Source: Leptolyngbya sp. BC1307 (lineage in GTDB: Bacteria; Cyanobacteriota; Cyanobacteriia; Phormidesmidales; Phormidesmidaceae). From it: a DNA stretch of 64,000 nucleotides. Shown here one piece after another: positions 42,510 through 51,025 of the stretch. Position numbers and translations under genes: made by a program. Each line of letters starts with the position of its first letter. Position 1 is the first letter of the stretch. The notes below the pieces were generated by a model, which saw nothing but the letters and a program-made list of their open reading frames with translations, did no database searches and was not told the origin of the DNA. The stretch covers positions 1 to 64,000 of the forward strand of contig NZ_NRTA01000007.1 of NCBI RefSeq assembly GCF_002286735.1, in the 5' to 3' direction.

Positions 42510-43880
42510 CTACAGCGAATTCAAAAACTTCAGCATCGCTGCGCGTCCCTCTTTGCTCAGCGCCATAAATGCCTGCTTCGCATTCTCAGCCTCGCCCCCA
42601 TGCCACAGAATTGCCTCTTCAACCGTGCGCGCTCTGCCATCGTGCAAGTAGCCCGAATAAGGCAGCACCGTCTGGGTGAGTCCCAAGCCCCATAGCGGTG
42701 CCGTCCGCCATTCTTGACCGGTGGCCTCAAAGTCGGGTCGATTATCGGCTAAGGCTTCGCCCATATCGTGAAGTAACAAATCGGTATAAGGCTGAATCGT
42801 CTGGTGCGCCAACGCCTTCACAGTCGCTGAACCTGTCTGAATCGAAGTGAGATGGCAGGCTGCGCAGTTGGCATCGGCAAAGAGTTTTTCGCCTCTTTGC
42901 ACTATCGGATTATCTACCTGAGTACGCGCAGGAACGGCTAGGGTTTGCGTGTAGAAAGCAGAGGCTTCTAACGTATCGGCGTCAATCTCTGTCGTGCCGT
43001 CGTCGTTGGGTAGGAGCGGATTGGCAATGCCCATATCGTGCGCGTAAGCGGTTGCCGTTTGGGAGAGCAGATTGGCCGAGTTTGCCTTCAGGCCAAAGCG
43101 CCCTACATCCATTCGCTGCTGCTCAAAGTTCCACACGTGGTTGGTTCGCCCTGAGATGCCGTCATTGTTTTTGTCTTCCGGGTCGGAGAGCTTTTTCAGC
43201 GTTCTTTCGGGAATAGCTTCGAGCAACCCAACGCCAAAAATCGGTGGGGGAATTCTCAGGGAAGTCAACAGATCTTCGCTAATAGGACTGTTGTTATCAA
43301 TAGCAGAAAGGGTGATTTGGGGCGATCGCAACTCATACCCCTCACCATCTGGATACTGACCGCTCATCTCTTGCCATTCCAAAGTCACGCTCGCCTCTGG
43401 CTGTACGCCATACACGCCGCTATCTTGCAGCTGTGTTCCAATCACCGGATCGGGCACGACGCCTTCAGTTTTGACAATTGGGCGATCGCTCGAAGCCGGT
43501 AAACTCGTTCGCACCAGCGCCTGGCCGAGCTGCGGCATGCCCCGGCCATTTTTGATATGACAGCCCGCGCAGGAGTTGTTATTAAAGGTCGGGCCGAGCC
43601 CCGGATGGATGGGCGCAGGCGCAGTTACAAATACCGCGTCGAAGGCGACATCGCCTTCAGCGTGTAAGTCCATCTCTTGGGCATTTAGGCCCGGAGCGGG
43701 CTGGCCGAAGGCGTGCGAAGACCGGTTGTAGAAGGTGGTTTCGCCGCCAGCTTGATAGTTGGGCGTGGGGGTAGTGCCCTGCTTAAGGCTAATAGAAAGG
43801 AGAGCGGCAACGGCGATCGCTGCCGCAAACAACAGCAGATAGCCCAGCAGCCGCGAAGGGCGAGAAGAGGAAGAAGCCAT
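42510..43880 (-). CDS. di-haem oxidoreductase (COG3488, putative thiol oxidoreductase)
   Basis: A secreted or membrane-anchored cytochrome c-type protein. An N-terminal helix (LLGYLLLFAAAIAVAALLSISL) is followed by two haem motifs, NNSCAGCHIKNG and NCAACHLTSI. The C-terminus LHDGRARTVEEAILWHGGEA is typical of the DHOR family. It has 456 residues. It follows the imelysin gene by 38 nt on the same strand. The imelysin-DHOR pairing recurs in bacterial iron-uptake loci. Confidence 0.9.
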   Translation of the reverse strand: MASSSSRPSRLLGYLLLFAAAIAVAALLSISLKQGTTPTPNYQAGGETTFYNRSSHAFGQPAPGLNAQEMDLHAEGDVAFDAVFVTAPAPIHPGLGPTFNNNSCAGCHIKNGRGMPQLGQALVRTSLPASSDRPIVKTEGVVPDPVIGTQLQDSGVYGVQPEASVTLEWQEMSGQYPDGEGYELRSPQITLSAIDNNSPISEDLLTSLRIPPPIFGVGLLEAIPERTLKKLSDPEDKNNDGISGRTNHVWNFEQQRMDVGRFGLKANSANLLSQTATAYAHDMGIANPLLPNDDGTTEIDADTLEASAFYTQTLAVPARTQVDNPIVQRGEKLFADANCAACHLTSIQTGSATVKALAHQTIQPYTDLLLHDMGEALADNRPDFEATGQEWRTAPLWGLGLTQTVLPYSGYLHDGRARTVEEAILWHGGEAENAKQAFMALSKEGRAAMLKFLNSL

Positions 43881-43918
43881 GGACGCTCAGCAAGAAGTGG
43901 GTGTCAGTAAACGAATGC

Positions 43919-45106
43919 TTAAATCAGAGGAACCACTTCGGTTTCGAGGGTGCTTTTGACTTCGAGAATGGCGGCGATCGCCTGCTCAATCTCATCGGCT
44001 GCCGCCTCATCGGTCAGAGACTTTTCCAATGGTGTGGGCACCGCATTTAACGCGCTGTTGGCAGCAGCGAACTGATCGGTCACTTTTTTATCTAGCGCGG
44101 GGTCACGCGCTGCGACATAGGTACTGATACTGGCGTCAGTTTTTGTGCCCGCTTCAGGAAACTGACCGAAATAACCATTTTCAGCACTCTGTAAGTTGCT
44201 CTTCAGATCGTTGATAGTCTGGGCGCTAAAGCGGCTCTCTAACCCTTCGGTATCCTGCGCTGTAAAGGGCGCAGCCAGCTTTTCTTCACCCACTTCAGTC
44301 AGGCTGTCAATGATGCCTGAGACCAGCTCCTGACCGGCAGCAGCAATGGTTGGGTAGACCGCATTATCGGCGCTGCCCGCACTGGCAAAAACCGTTTCGT
44401 AAGCAGGCTGACCTTCGATGCCTGCTGTCCAGCTCGCGAGCAGAGCATCAGCCGAGGTATTGAGGTCTTCGCCAAGGGCCGAGAGGTAGGCTTGTTCGCG
44501 ATCGCTAAAGTCACTCACGGCTTTACTCGCATCTGTCCCAAACAAGATGTACTCAATTGAGTGCATACCACGCTCAGTGTCTTGCAGCTGGGCCACACTC
44601 TCTGCCGTAATCGGCTCAGAACCTGCCAAAACTTGCTCAATATCCGTCTGATTGACCGGCCAAGAATCCATCGCTCCGTCAAACCCGAGCGACCCGGCAG
44701 GGCCAAAGGCAAAGGTCTCTGTCTGTTCCCAAGAAATTCGAGTTGCCGTCCATGCCTGGCGTGCAGCAGCCAGACTCGCTTCGGTTGGGCTGGCGACAAA
44801 AGCCTCAATCGCCTGATTAAGGGCTGCTGTACGCAAGGCAAACTGCTCGTATTGGGGAATGACCACCTTGCTAGTAAATTCTGAAATGACAGCGTCGTCA
44901 TCAAACGTGTTAGCCCACTGCAAACTTTCGTTAGCGGCTGCGCCTGGGCCACCTTCCCCGCCTTCTCCGCCCTCAACTTCTGTCATCGGCGCATCACCCC
45001 CTGCCGCTTCGCCGCTGCCCTCAGGCGTCGTCGTGCAGGCAGTCAACATAGATGCCGCCAAACCTAGAGATAGGAATAATTCTGCTGCTTTTAAATTTCT
45101 AGACAT
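43919..45106 (-). CDS. imelysin-family lipoprotein (IrpA-like)
   Basis: I choose the ATG at 45106 (MSRNLKAAELFLSLGLAASMLTAC), which gives a lipobox LTAC signal. An E/G-rich linker (EVEGGEGGEGGPG) follows. The imelysin domain carries the GxHxxE motif in RGMHSIEYILFG (residue ~190) and two helical-bundle repeats. Imelysin proteins (IrpA, EfeO relatives) are linked to iron acquisition. It is upstream of the di-haem oxidoreductase, with a Fur-box-like sequence ~40 nt before the start. Confidence 0.9.
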   Translation of the reverse strand: MSRNLKAAELFLSLGLAASMLTACTTTPEGSGEAAGGDAPMTEVEGGEGGEGGPGAAANESLQWANTFDDDAVISEFTSKVVIPQYEQFALRTAALNQAIEAFVASPTEASLAAARQAWTATRISWEQTETFAFGPAGSLGFDGAMDSWPVNQTDIEQVLAGSEPITAESVAQLQDTERGMHSIEYILFGTDASKAVSDFSDREQAYLSALGEDLNTSADALLASWTAGIEGQPAYETVFASAGSADNAVYPTIAAAGQELVSGIIDSLTEVGEEKLAAPFTAQDTEGLESRFSAQTINDLKSNLQSAENGYFGQFPEAGTKTDASISTYVAARDPALDKKVTDQFAAANSALNAVPTPLEKSLTDEAAADEIEQAIAAILEVKSTLETEVVPLI

Positions 45107-45143
45107 GTCTCTTAAGAGGAATGATTGTAAAAACAATTCTATA

Positions 45144-45162
45144 GGTAATGACACTCGCTATC
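45144..45162 (-). promoter_or_regulatory. putative Fur box upstream of the imelysin gene
   Basis: On the minus strand GATAGCGAGTGTCATTACC matches the 19-bp Fur consensus GATAATGATAATCATTATC at 13 positions by my count. It lies about 40 nt upstream of the start codon, consistent with iron-repressed expression. Confidence 0.42.
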
Positions 45163-45568
45163 AATAGATAAAACAAAGAGCTTGAAAACAGTTCCCAATA
45201 TCACTTGGCAAAGCCTAAGCTCCACGCTGACAGCAGCGCGTAGGATACTTTGATAGATAGGGCTTCAGGTGGCCGGGTTCCTTGGAACCGATCTTTCACA
45301 GAAACAGCCCAAGCCTTTAATGGGATTCACTAAGGAATAGATTCGGGTAAATAGACGATAAGATTTCTAGCTAGTGGGCGATCGCTCCAAATAAGCAGTC
45401 ACCCGTTTCAGCCGCTGATCGTCAGTCGGGCACTACCAGACCGAAAATATAGCAAAGTGTGGATGCATTCGCGCTTTGCGGAGAACTGTACCTGTTGCTA
45501 TATAAGGCTTGCAGCCAGCGATGCTGCATGAGGCAAAGCGCCGAAAGCTATATTCTTCAAAAAAAGGT
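45163..45568. other. Intergenic region upstream of the imelysin gene and tRNA-Asp
   Basis: About 400 nt without a gene. One tight inverted repeat, GGTTCC-TT-GGAACC (45276-45289), stands out as a possible operator or hairpin. Otherwise nothing is recognisable. Confidence 0.45.
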
Positions 45569-45597
45569 TTGACAAAGCGCCACCAGATCCGCACAAT
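45569..45597 (+). promoter_or_regulatory. sigma70-type promoter of tRNA-Asp
   Basis: A perfect TTGACA -35 (45569-45574), 17-nt spacer and CACAAT -10 (4 of 6) lie ~44 nt before the tRNA 5' end. Confidence 0.65.
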
Positions 45598-45640
45598 AGA
45601 GATCGCCTTGTTGAGAGAGCTTCACCGCTCTCGATAATAG

Positions 45641-45714
45641 GGGCCCGTAGTTCAATTGGTTAGAGCACCGCCCTGTCACGGCGGAAGTTGCGAGTTCGAA
45701 TCTCGTCGGGCCCG
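45641..45714 (+). tRNA. tRNA-Asp (GUC)
   Basis: A complete 74-nt cloverleaf: acceptor GGGCCCG/CGGGCCC, D-loop TTCAATTGGTTAGA, anticodon stem CCGCC/GGCGG with loop CTGTCAC (anticodon GTC), and T-loop GTTCGAATC. CCA is not encoded. It is convergent with glgA. Confidence 0.97.
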
Positions 45715-45726
45715 TTCTCCATTTTC

Positions 45727-47148
45727 TTAAATCTCGACCGTGCCGCCGTACTTTACCGGTATCTGGTCATCTGCTGGCAGGCCCATCACCTCGCTGTACA
45801 GCTTGATGTATTCCACTGCCGACTGCTCCCAGCTAAAGCTGGTATTCATTGCCCGCCTTTGCAGCGCTTCCCACTGCGGCTTAAAGCGGTAGGCTTCTGA
45901 AGCTCGCACCATTGAGGTAAACAGGTCTAGCGGCTCGTAGCGGTCAAAGCAGTAACCCGTACCTGCCTCGTTGATTGGGTCGTTGTGAGTAACGGTGTCT
46001 ACTAGGCCCCCCGTGCGCCGTACAATCGGGACACAGCCGTAGCGCATGGCGATCATCTGGCTAATGCCGCAGGGCTCAAACCGGGAAGGCATCAAAAAGG
46101 CGTCACAACCTGCATAGATTTTGTGGGCTAAGCCATCGCTATACATGATGTAGGCAGCGGCGCGGCCTGGGTAGCGAGCGGTCAGTTCCCAGAGCTGGTT
46201 TTCGTAGTAGCGATCGCCCGATCCTAAAACGACAAACTGCGCGTCCGAATAGGCCAAATAGCGATCCATCGTCTGCAAAATCAGCTCAATGCCTTTTTGC
46301 TCCACCAAGCGCCCCACTAAGCCAATCAAAAAGCCCTCCGGGTTTTGATCAAGCCCCATTTCTTTTTGAATAACTGCTTTGTTTTTAGCCCGCTTGTCCA
46401 GCGTTTCAGCCGTATAGCTGTGCTCAATTTTGGGATCAGTCGCCGGATTAAACGACTCTAGATCAATGCCATTGACAATGCCGCTGAGCTTGCCACTAAT
46501 AAAAGACAGCAATCCCTCTAGGCTTTCCCCATACTCCGGCGTTCTGATCTGCTCGGCATAGGTTGGCGATACCGTATTCACCCGGTCGGCATACTGCACC
46601 GCCGCCGCCATCGTGTTGTGCCCTTGCATAAACCAGGGGCACCAAGTAATCCGCTCTAGTTTCGAGCGCCACGGCCCCTGATAGGCCAAATTATGAATGG
46701 TAAATACTGTGCCGATATCAGATGTTTCATGCATCCATACCGGAATCATCCCTGTATGCCAGTCATGACAGTGAATAATGTTCGGCTTCCAGTGATTCCA
46801 GGCGAATTCAGCCGCGCCATTGGCAAAGAAGGTAAAGCGCCACTCTTCGTCGTCGCTGCCATAGACCTGCTCAGGATCAAAACAGGGGTGCCCAAACAGA
46901 TATAAAGGCACATCAGTTTTGGGCAGCTTGGTTTCGTAGACCGCAAAGTCATTAAACATCGCCCGGCCCCGCCAGACTGGCTCAAGCGGAATCTCTACCT
47001 TGCCAGCCAGCGAGCCATAATAGGGCATAAATACGCGCACATCGTGGCCCATCTGCCTCAAGATCTTGGGTAGGGTTCCAACCACATCACCCATACCGCC
47101 AACTTTAGCCAGCGGCGCAGCTTCAGCAGCCACAAATAGAATTCGCAT
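45727..47148 (-). CDS. glgA: glycogen synthase (GlgA1-type)
   Basis: ADP-glucose:alpha-1,4-glucan glucosyltransferase of the GT5 family. The ADP-glucose binding motif [13 protein letters not shown] is at residues ~15-27, and [19 protein letters not shown] is the conserved C-domain motif with the catalytic-site glutamate. It has 473 residues. The N-terminus [18 protein letters not shown] resembles the first of the two cyanobacterial GlgA types. Confidence 0.95.
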   Translation of the reverse strand: MRILFVAAEAAPLAKVGGMGDVVGTLPKILRQMGHDVRVFMPYYGSLAGKVEIPLEPVWRGRAMFNDFAVYETKLPKTDVPLYLFGHPCFDPEQVYGSDDEEWRFTFFANGAAEFAWNHWKPNIIHCHDWHTGMIPVWMHETSDIGTVFTIHNLAYQGPWRSKLERITWCPWFMQGHNTMAAAVQYADRVNTVSPTYAEQIRTPEYGESLEGLLSFISGKLSGIVNGIDLESFNPATDPKIEHSYTAETLDKRAKNKAVIQKEMGLDQNPEGFLIGLVGRLVEQKGIELILQTMDRYLAYSDAQFVVLGSGDRYYENQLWELTARYPGRAAAYIMYSDGLAHKIYAGCDAFLMPSRFEPCGISQMIAMRYGCVPIVRRTGGLVDTVTHNDPINEAGTGYCFDRYEPLDLFTSMVRASEAYRFKPQWEALQRRAMNTSFSWEQSAVEYIKLYSEVMGLPADDQIPVKYGGTVEI

Positions 47149-47227
47149 ATTACGACCTGAGTGAACATCCCAACCTTATTAGATTCAAGTCTATAGCGAT
47201 TTGGGATCACGTTGGCTGAGAGCGACA

Positions 47228-47653
47228 TTAACCAGCAGTCGTATCGGCAGGAGGCGCTGGGACTTCTCCGGCTGGCAAATCATCTAGGACGATCTCGCGA
47301 TTGCCAGGAATGTGCGTTGTCATGTGGTTGTGCTGCTGGTCGCTCAGCTCTCGGAGCTGTCTAAAAGCGAGATCGAAAACGTCTCGGATGACGGCTTCTA
47401 ACGGTGGATACTGCTTGCCCTGCTCTGGATGTTTGTCCACAACAACCTCGCGGTTCTCAGGCACCGTAATGTCTATACGAACCCGGTAGAAAGAGCCGCT
47501 ACCGGGACGAGCGTTCACCTTTTCTATGGCGATTCGGCAGCTACTAATTTGATCGTAGGCAAGTTCTAGCTTTTCTATTTTTTCGGCGATCAGGCTCTCT
47601 AGAGCATCCGTTTTATTGACGCCTCGGTAGGTGACGATAGGAGAAATTCTCAT
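47228..47653 (-). CDS. HPF/RaiA-like ribosome-associated protein, short form
   Basis: The strand-helix layout of the ribosome hibernation domain is visible in ISPIVTYRGVNKTDALESLIAEKIEKLEL, IAIEKVN and VRIDITVPENREVVVDKHP. The long-form C-terminal dimerisation domain (as in LrtA) is missing; instead there is a P/A-rich tail (GEVPAPPADTTAG). At 141 residues it resembles the short RaiA/HPF class. It may act on ribosomes during stress or darkness. It lies 79 nt upstream of glgA. Confidence 0.75.
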   Translation of the reverse strand: MRISPIVTYRGVNKTDALESLIAEKIEKLELAYDQISSCRIAIEKVNARPGSGSFYRVRIDITVPENREVVVDKHPEQGKQYPPLEAVIRDVFDLAFRQLRELSDQQHNHMTTHIPGNREIVLDDLPAGEVPAPPADTTAG

Positions 47654-47742
47654 AAGCGTGGTGAGTCATCTTTAAGTTGATATCCCTTTATCTTTAGCAA
47701 GCGATCGCCCCAAAAACATCTAGCCTAAGACCCCTAAACGCC

Positions 47743-48702
47743 CTACGCTCGATTCTCAGCATTAATCACATCCAAAATTTCCTGAGCCCCCTGGTCGCGC
47801 AAACGATTCGCCAGCTTACTCCCCATGCTCTCAGCATCAGTCGGCGAACCCGTCACCGTATCTTTAATGAGCTGCTGACCATCTAAGCTCGCCACAATGC
47901 CCGTCAGCGTCAGCGTATCGTTCTCAATCGTAGTGTTTACGCCAATCGGCACTTGACAGCCGCCTTCTAGCCCACGTAAAAAGGCTCTTTCGGCATAGCA
48001 GCGTTGAGCGGTAGGCTCGTGCTCTAGTACTTTGAGCAAGGAAAGAATATCATCGTCGCCAGATCGACACTCTATGCCTAGTGCGCCTTGGCCTACGGCG
48101 TGTAAGGAGATGCTGGGAGGGAGGATTTGGTGAATGCGATCGCTCATCCCCAGCCGATTCAAGCCCGCCGCCGCCAAAATAATTGCATCGTACTCACCCT
48201 CATCTAACTTACGCAGGCGAGTATTCACATTGCCCCGAATATCCTTGAACTTAAAGTGCGGGAAATGATGGCGTAACTGAGCCAAACGCCGTAGAGAAGA
48301 CGTCCCAATCACTGCGCCTTCAGGCAATGTATCGATCTGCTTATCCTTGTGCTTTTCATGCACTACCATCGCATCAGCCGGATCTTCTCGCTGGGTCACG
48401 CAGCCCAAACGCAAGCCTTCGGGCAGGTTCGTCGGCAAGTCCTTGAGCGAATGCACGGCAAAGTCAATGTCGCCGCTGAGCATATCGTCTTCTAGCTCTT
48501 GGGTAAAAAGGCCCTTATCCCCAATTTTAGAAAGGGCCACGTCGAGGATTTTGTCGCCCTGAGTTTCCATCGTGGAAACTTCGAAATTAATATCAGGGAA
48601 ATGGCGACTCAACTCCGCCTGCACCCAGTGAGTTTGCACTAGGGCTAGCTGACTTTTGCGAGAACCAATCCGGATAGTACGAGTGGCAACGTTAGAAGAC
48701 AT
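47743..48702 (-). CDS. hemC: porphobilinogen deaminase
   Basis: Polymerises four porphobilinogens to hydroxymethylbilane, the first common tetrapyrrole step. The start motif [19 protein letters not shown], the active region [16 protein letters not shown] and the dipyrromethane cofactor cysteine in [14 protein letters not shown] are all present. It has 319 residues and stands alone, 89 nt upstream of the HPF-like gene. Confidence 0.97.
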   Translation of the reverse strand: MSSNVATRTIRIGSRKSQLALVQTHWVQAELSRHFPDINFEVSTMETQGDKILDVALSKIGDKGLFTQELEDDMLSGDIDFAVHSLKDLPTNLPEGLRLGCVTQREDPADAMVVHEKHKDKQIDTLPEGAVIGTSSLRRLAQLRHHFPHFKFKDIRGNVNTRLRKLDEGEYDAIILAAAGLNRLGMSDRIHQILPPSISLHAVGQGALGIECRSGDDDILSLLKVLEHEPTAQRCYAERAFLRGLEGGCQVPIGVNTTIENDTLTLTGIVASLDGQQLIKDTVTGSPTDAESMGSKLANRLRDQGAQEILDVINAENRA

Positions 48703-48937
48703 ACGAGGGCGGGCATTTGCTATGGTGGTCTGGCTGAAAACGGGCGATCAAAACAGCGCAAGATCACAAGCGTACCGCAATTAGAGCAGGCTTTGAAGCC
48801 GCTGAACCCTGGCCCTGTTCCCATACGCCCTGCCTCGCTTGCGCTGACCCCCTACCAGTCAATCAACAGCCCGCGCTGTCGCCCTTCTTTTGCTGCCCGC
48901 CGCGCACTCTATAAATCATAAAGTTCTGCAAACAACT

Positions 48938-50269
48938 GTGTACTTCCCTTTATATAAAGCCTGTAAAGCATTTGTCTTGAGCGCGCTGTCGAGTATGGCG
49001 TTTACGTTGGTGCTGGTAGGAGATCTTTCGGGCGATTCTCAGGCGATCGCTCAGCAAGTCAGCCCCCAGCTCCGGCAAAATTTCCTCTCCGACCCGCTCA
49101 CTACCAAACCACGCGACCCGCTGCTGCCGATGATTTCGGTGGAAAGGCCGCTGAGCCCGCTAGAGCTAAGCGCCCTCTCAGCAAGTCTGGATCAGCTGAA
49201 TCAAACAGCGCAAGAACAGCTAGCGGCTGGGCAAACCGACGCTGCTTTTGAACTTTTACTGAGAGAGCTGCGCCTGCGCCGGATCTTTGGACCCGTTGCC
49301 GAGTTCAACGCGCTGAGCCAGACCGCCGCCCTCGCGTGGAATCAGCAGCGCCCGGTAGAAGTGCAGCTGCTGACGCTGCGTACTCGGGAAATCTGGGAGA
49401 CTGTCCAGGCGGCACTGGGCCAGATAGAGATGCCTCGCTCACTCGGAGAAGAATCGCCTGAGGCGCTGGCCGATAATCCTGAGCGCGTTTTGGTGAGTGG
49501 AGACGCTAGCTCAGATCGGGCGGTACTGACGGCGATCACCCAAACCTTTACTACCCTGCGAGACATTGACTCTGCGGTTAGCGTCTATGAGACACTCATT
49601 GAGCTAACCGTGGCTCAAGGCGAAGACCCAACGGTTCAGCAACAGGCGTTAGCCGAGCTGCATTTAGCGTGGTTTCAATTCGCCGAGGCTGCCGATGTCT
49701 ATCTAGCGTTGCTGAATCAGGCCAGGGCTGACGGCAATCAGACTGAAGAAGTTGCCTATTTAGAGCGGCTGGCCTATAGCTATCAGCAGGCCGACTCGCT
49801 GGCCTATGCGGTTCGGGCACAGACTGATTTGCTGGCTCTTTACCAGACTCAAGGCGAATTGGAAAAATTGCCGAGGTTGCTAGTTGCGATCGCCCAAAAC
49901 TACCGCGCCCTGAACCTGCCCGATACCGCCATCGAATACTACCGGTCGGCCTACAGTGCCGCTCAGCGGTTTGAGCAGTTCAGCTTTTCTGCCCGCGTCC
50001 TGCAAGACTTGGGCGCGCTTTACGAGACGGTTGCGCTCTATGACGAAGCCCTTGGCGCATACAATCTGCTGATTCCGGTAGAGCAGCAGGCTTATAACGA
50101 TTATGGGGTGATGAATGCCTATGACAAAATTGGCCAGCTTCAGCGTCGCCGGGGTAATCCGTTTGAGGCTCTAAAAGCATTTGAGCAGGGGCTGGCGATC
50201 GCCAATCGGCTCGATTTGCGCCAGACTTATTTTGTCGAACAGATTGAGTCTGTCACGCCGTCGCTTTAG
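48938..50269 (+). CDS. secreted TPR-repeat protein, unknown function
   Basis: I prefer the GTG at 48938, which yields a signal-peptide-like start (MYFPLYKACKAFVLSALSSMAFTL) with possible cleavage near SQAIAQ; the ORF track uses a TTG 16 codons earlier. The mature protein is almost all helical. At least five TPR-like pairs are visible toward the C-terminus, for example ALAELHLAWFQFAEAADVYLALL and LDLGALYETVALYDEALGAYN-type segments. It is a likely protein-interaction scaffold in the periplasm. The stop codon lies in a 14-bp tandem array. Confidence 0.72.
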   Translation: MYFPLYKACKAFVLSALSSMAFTLVLVGDLSGDSQAIAQQVSPQLRQNFLSDPLTTKPRDPLLPMISVERPLSPLELSALSASLDQLNQTAQEQLAAGQTDAAFELLLRELRLRRIFGPVAEFNALSQTAALAWNQQRPVEVQLLTLRTREIWETVQAALGQIEMPRSLGEESPEALADNPERVLVSGDASSDRAVLTAITQTFTTLRDIDSAVSVYETLIELTVAQGEDPTVQQQALAELHLAWFQFAEAADVYLALLNQARADGNQTEEVAYLERLAYSYQQADSLAYAVRAQTDLLALYQTQGELEKLPRLLVAIAQNYRALNLPDTAIEYYRSAYSAAQRFEQFSFSARVLQDLGALYETVALYDEALGAYNLLIPVEQQAYNDYGVMNAYDKIGQLQRRRGNPFEALKAFEQGLAIANRLDLRQTYFVEQIESVTPSL

Positions 50270-50302
50270 TCTAGTCGCTTTAGCCTAGTCGCTTTAGCCT
50301 AG
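50261..50302. repeat. 14-bp triplicate array shared by two convergent stop codons
   Basis: Three copies of TCGCTTTAG(T/C)CTAG, followed by a degenerate partial copy. The first copy contains the plus-strand TAG (50267-50269) of the TPR gene. The third contains the complement of the minus-strand TAG (50299-50301) of the next gene. Confidence 0.9.
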
Positions 50303-50892
50303 TTGCTTTCGTCTATCTGAGAAATTGCATAGCGGGCCGCAGCCAAGCTCAGGCGGGCTTGCTCTAGCGGTGAGAGGGCATCCCAGTCGGCTGAGCGGAC
50401 TGAGCGGATCGTCGCCTCGACAAATTCTTCATCGCTGCTGCCGCGCATTGCCAGGGCCATTGGCCGGGCCATTACCTGCAGGTCTGATTCGGCGACTTGG
50501 GTGAGGCGATCGCGCACACAGGCGAGCATCTGTGCCATCATCGGTTGACCGCTGCAGGCGACCTGCTGTGCGCGATCGCTAATGTGGGCAATCATCGTGG
50601 GCGACAGGCGGCTAGCAAACTTCTGCTGTAGCTGCAAAATCAAGCTGTCATCCCATAGCTCATGCAGCTGCTGAGAAAGCCCCTGCCAGCCCTGAGCAGC
50701 CTCCGCATCAGAAATCTCTAGCACCTGACCGGCTGCCTCAGCGCGGGCTGCATACTCTGCCGACATCTCTGCCGATAGCCACAGATAGCCGTCTGTCTCT
50801 AGCACAGCTTGCAGCAGCTCAGCTTGATCAGCCGACATCTGTGCCGGCCTAGCGCTGTTCGAATCGCCAGAAGATGAGGATTGATTAACCAT
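50299..50892 (-). CDS. unknown protein, third gene of the PP2C/CHAT cluster
   Basis: I choose the ATG at 50892 (MVNQSSSSGDSNSARPAQ), because the ORF-track extension runs back into the CHAT gene's end without coding character. The 197-residue protein is helical and acidic. It contains ETDGYLWLSAEMSAEYAARAEAAGQ and LHELWDDSLILQLQQKFASRLSPTMIAHISDRAQQVA. I recognise no domain or transmembrane helix. It lies 133 nt downstream of the CHAT-FHA gene on the same strand, so it may be co-transcribed. Adaptor, substrate or regulator roles are possible. Confidence 0.6.
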   Translation of the reverse strand: MVNQSSSSGDSNSARPAQMSADQAELLQAVLETDGYLWLSAEMSAEYAARAEAAGQVLEISDAEAAQGWQGLSQQLHELWDDSLILQLQQKFASRLSPTMIAHISDRAQQVACSGQPMMAQMLACVRDRLTQVAESDLQVMARPMALAMRGSSDEEFVEATIRSVRSADWDALSPLEQARLSLAAARYAISQIDESN

Positions 50893-51025
50893 AGGGGGCT
50901 TGCCTGATTTAGCAAAATTGTAAAATCTGACTTGAGAAAACGTGTCAAAGAACGTGACAAAAAGGAGATACAGCCTCAGCGCCAGTCGTTCCGCATCGCT
51001 GACAAAATCTCTGCGATCATTCTGA

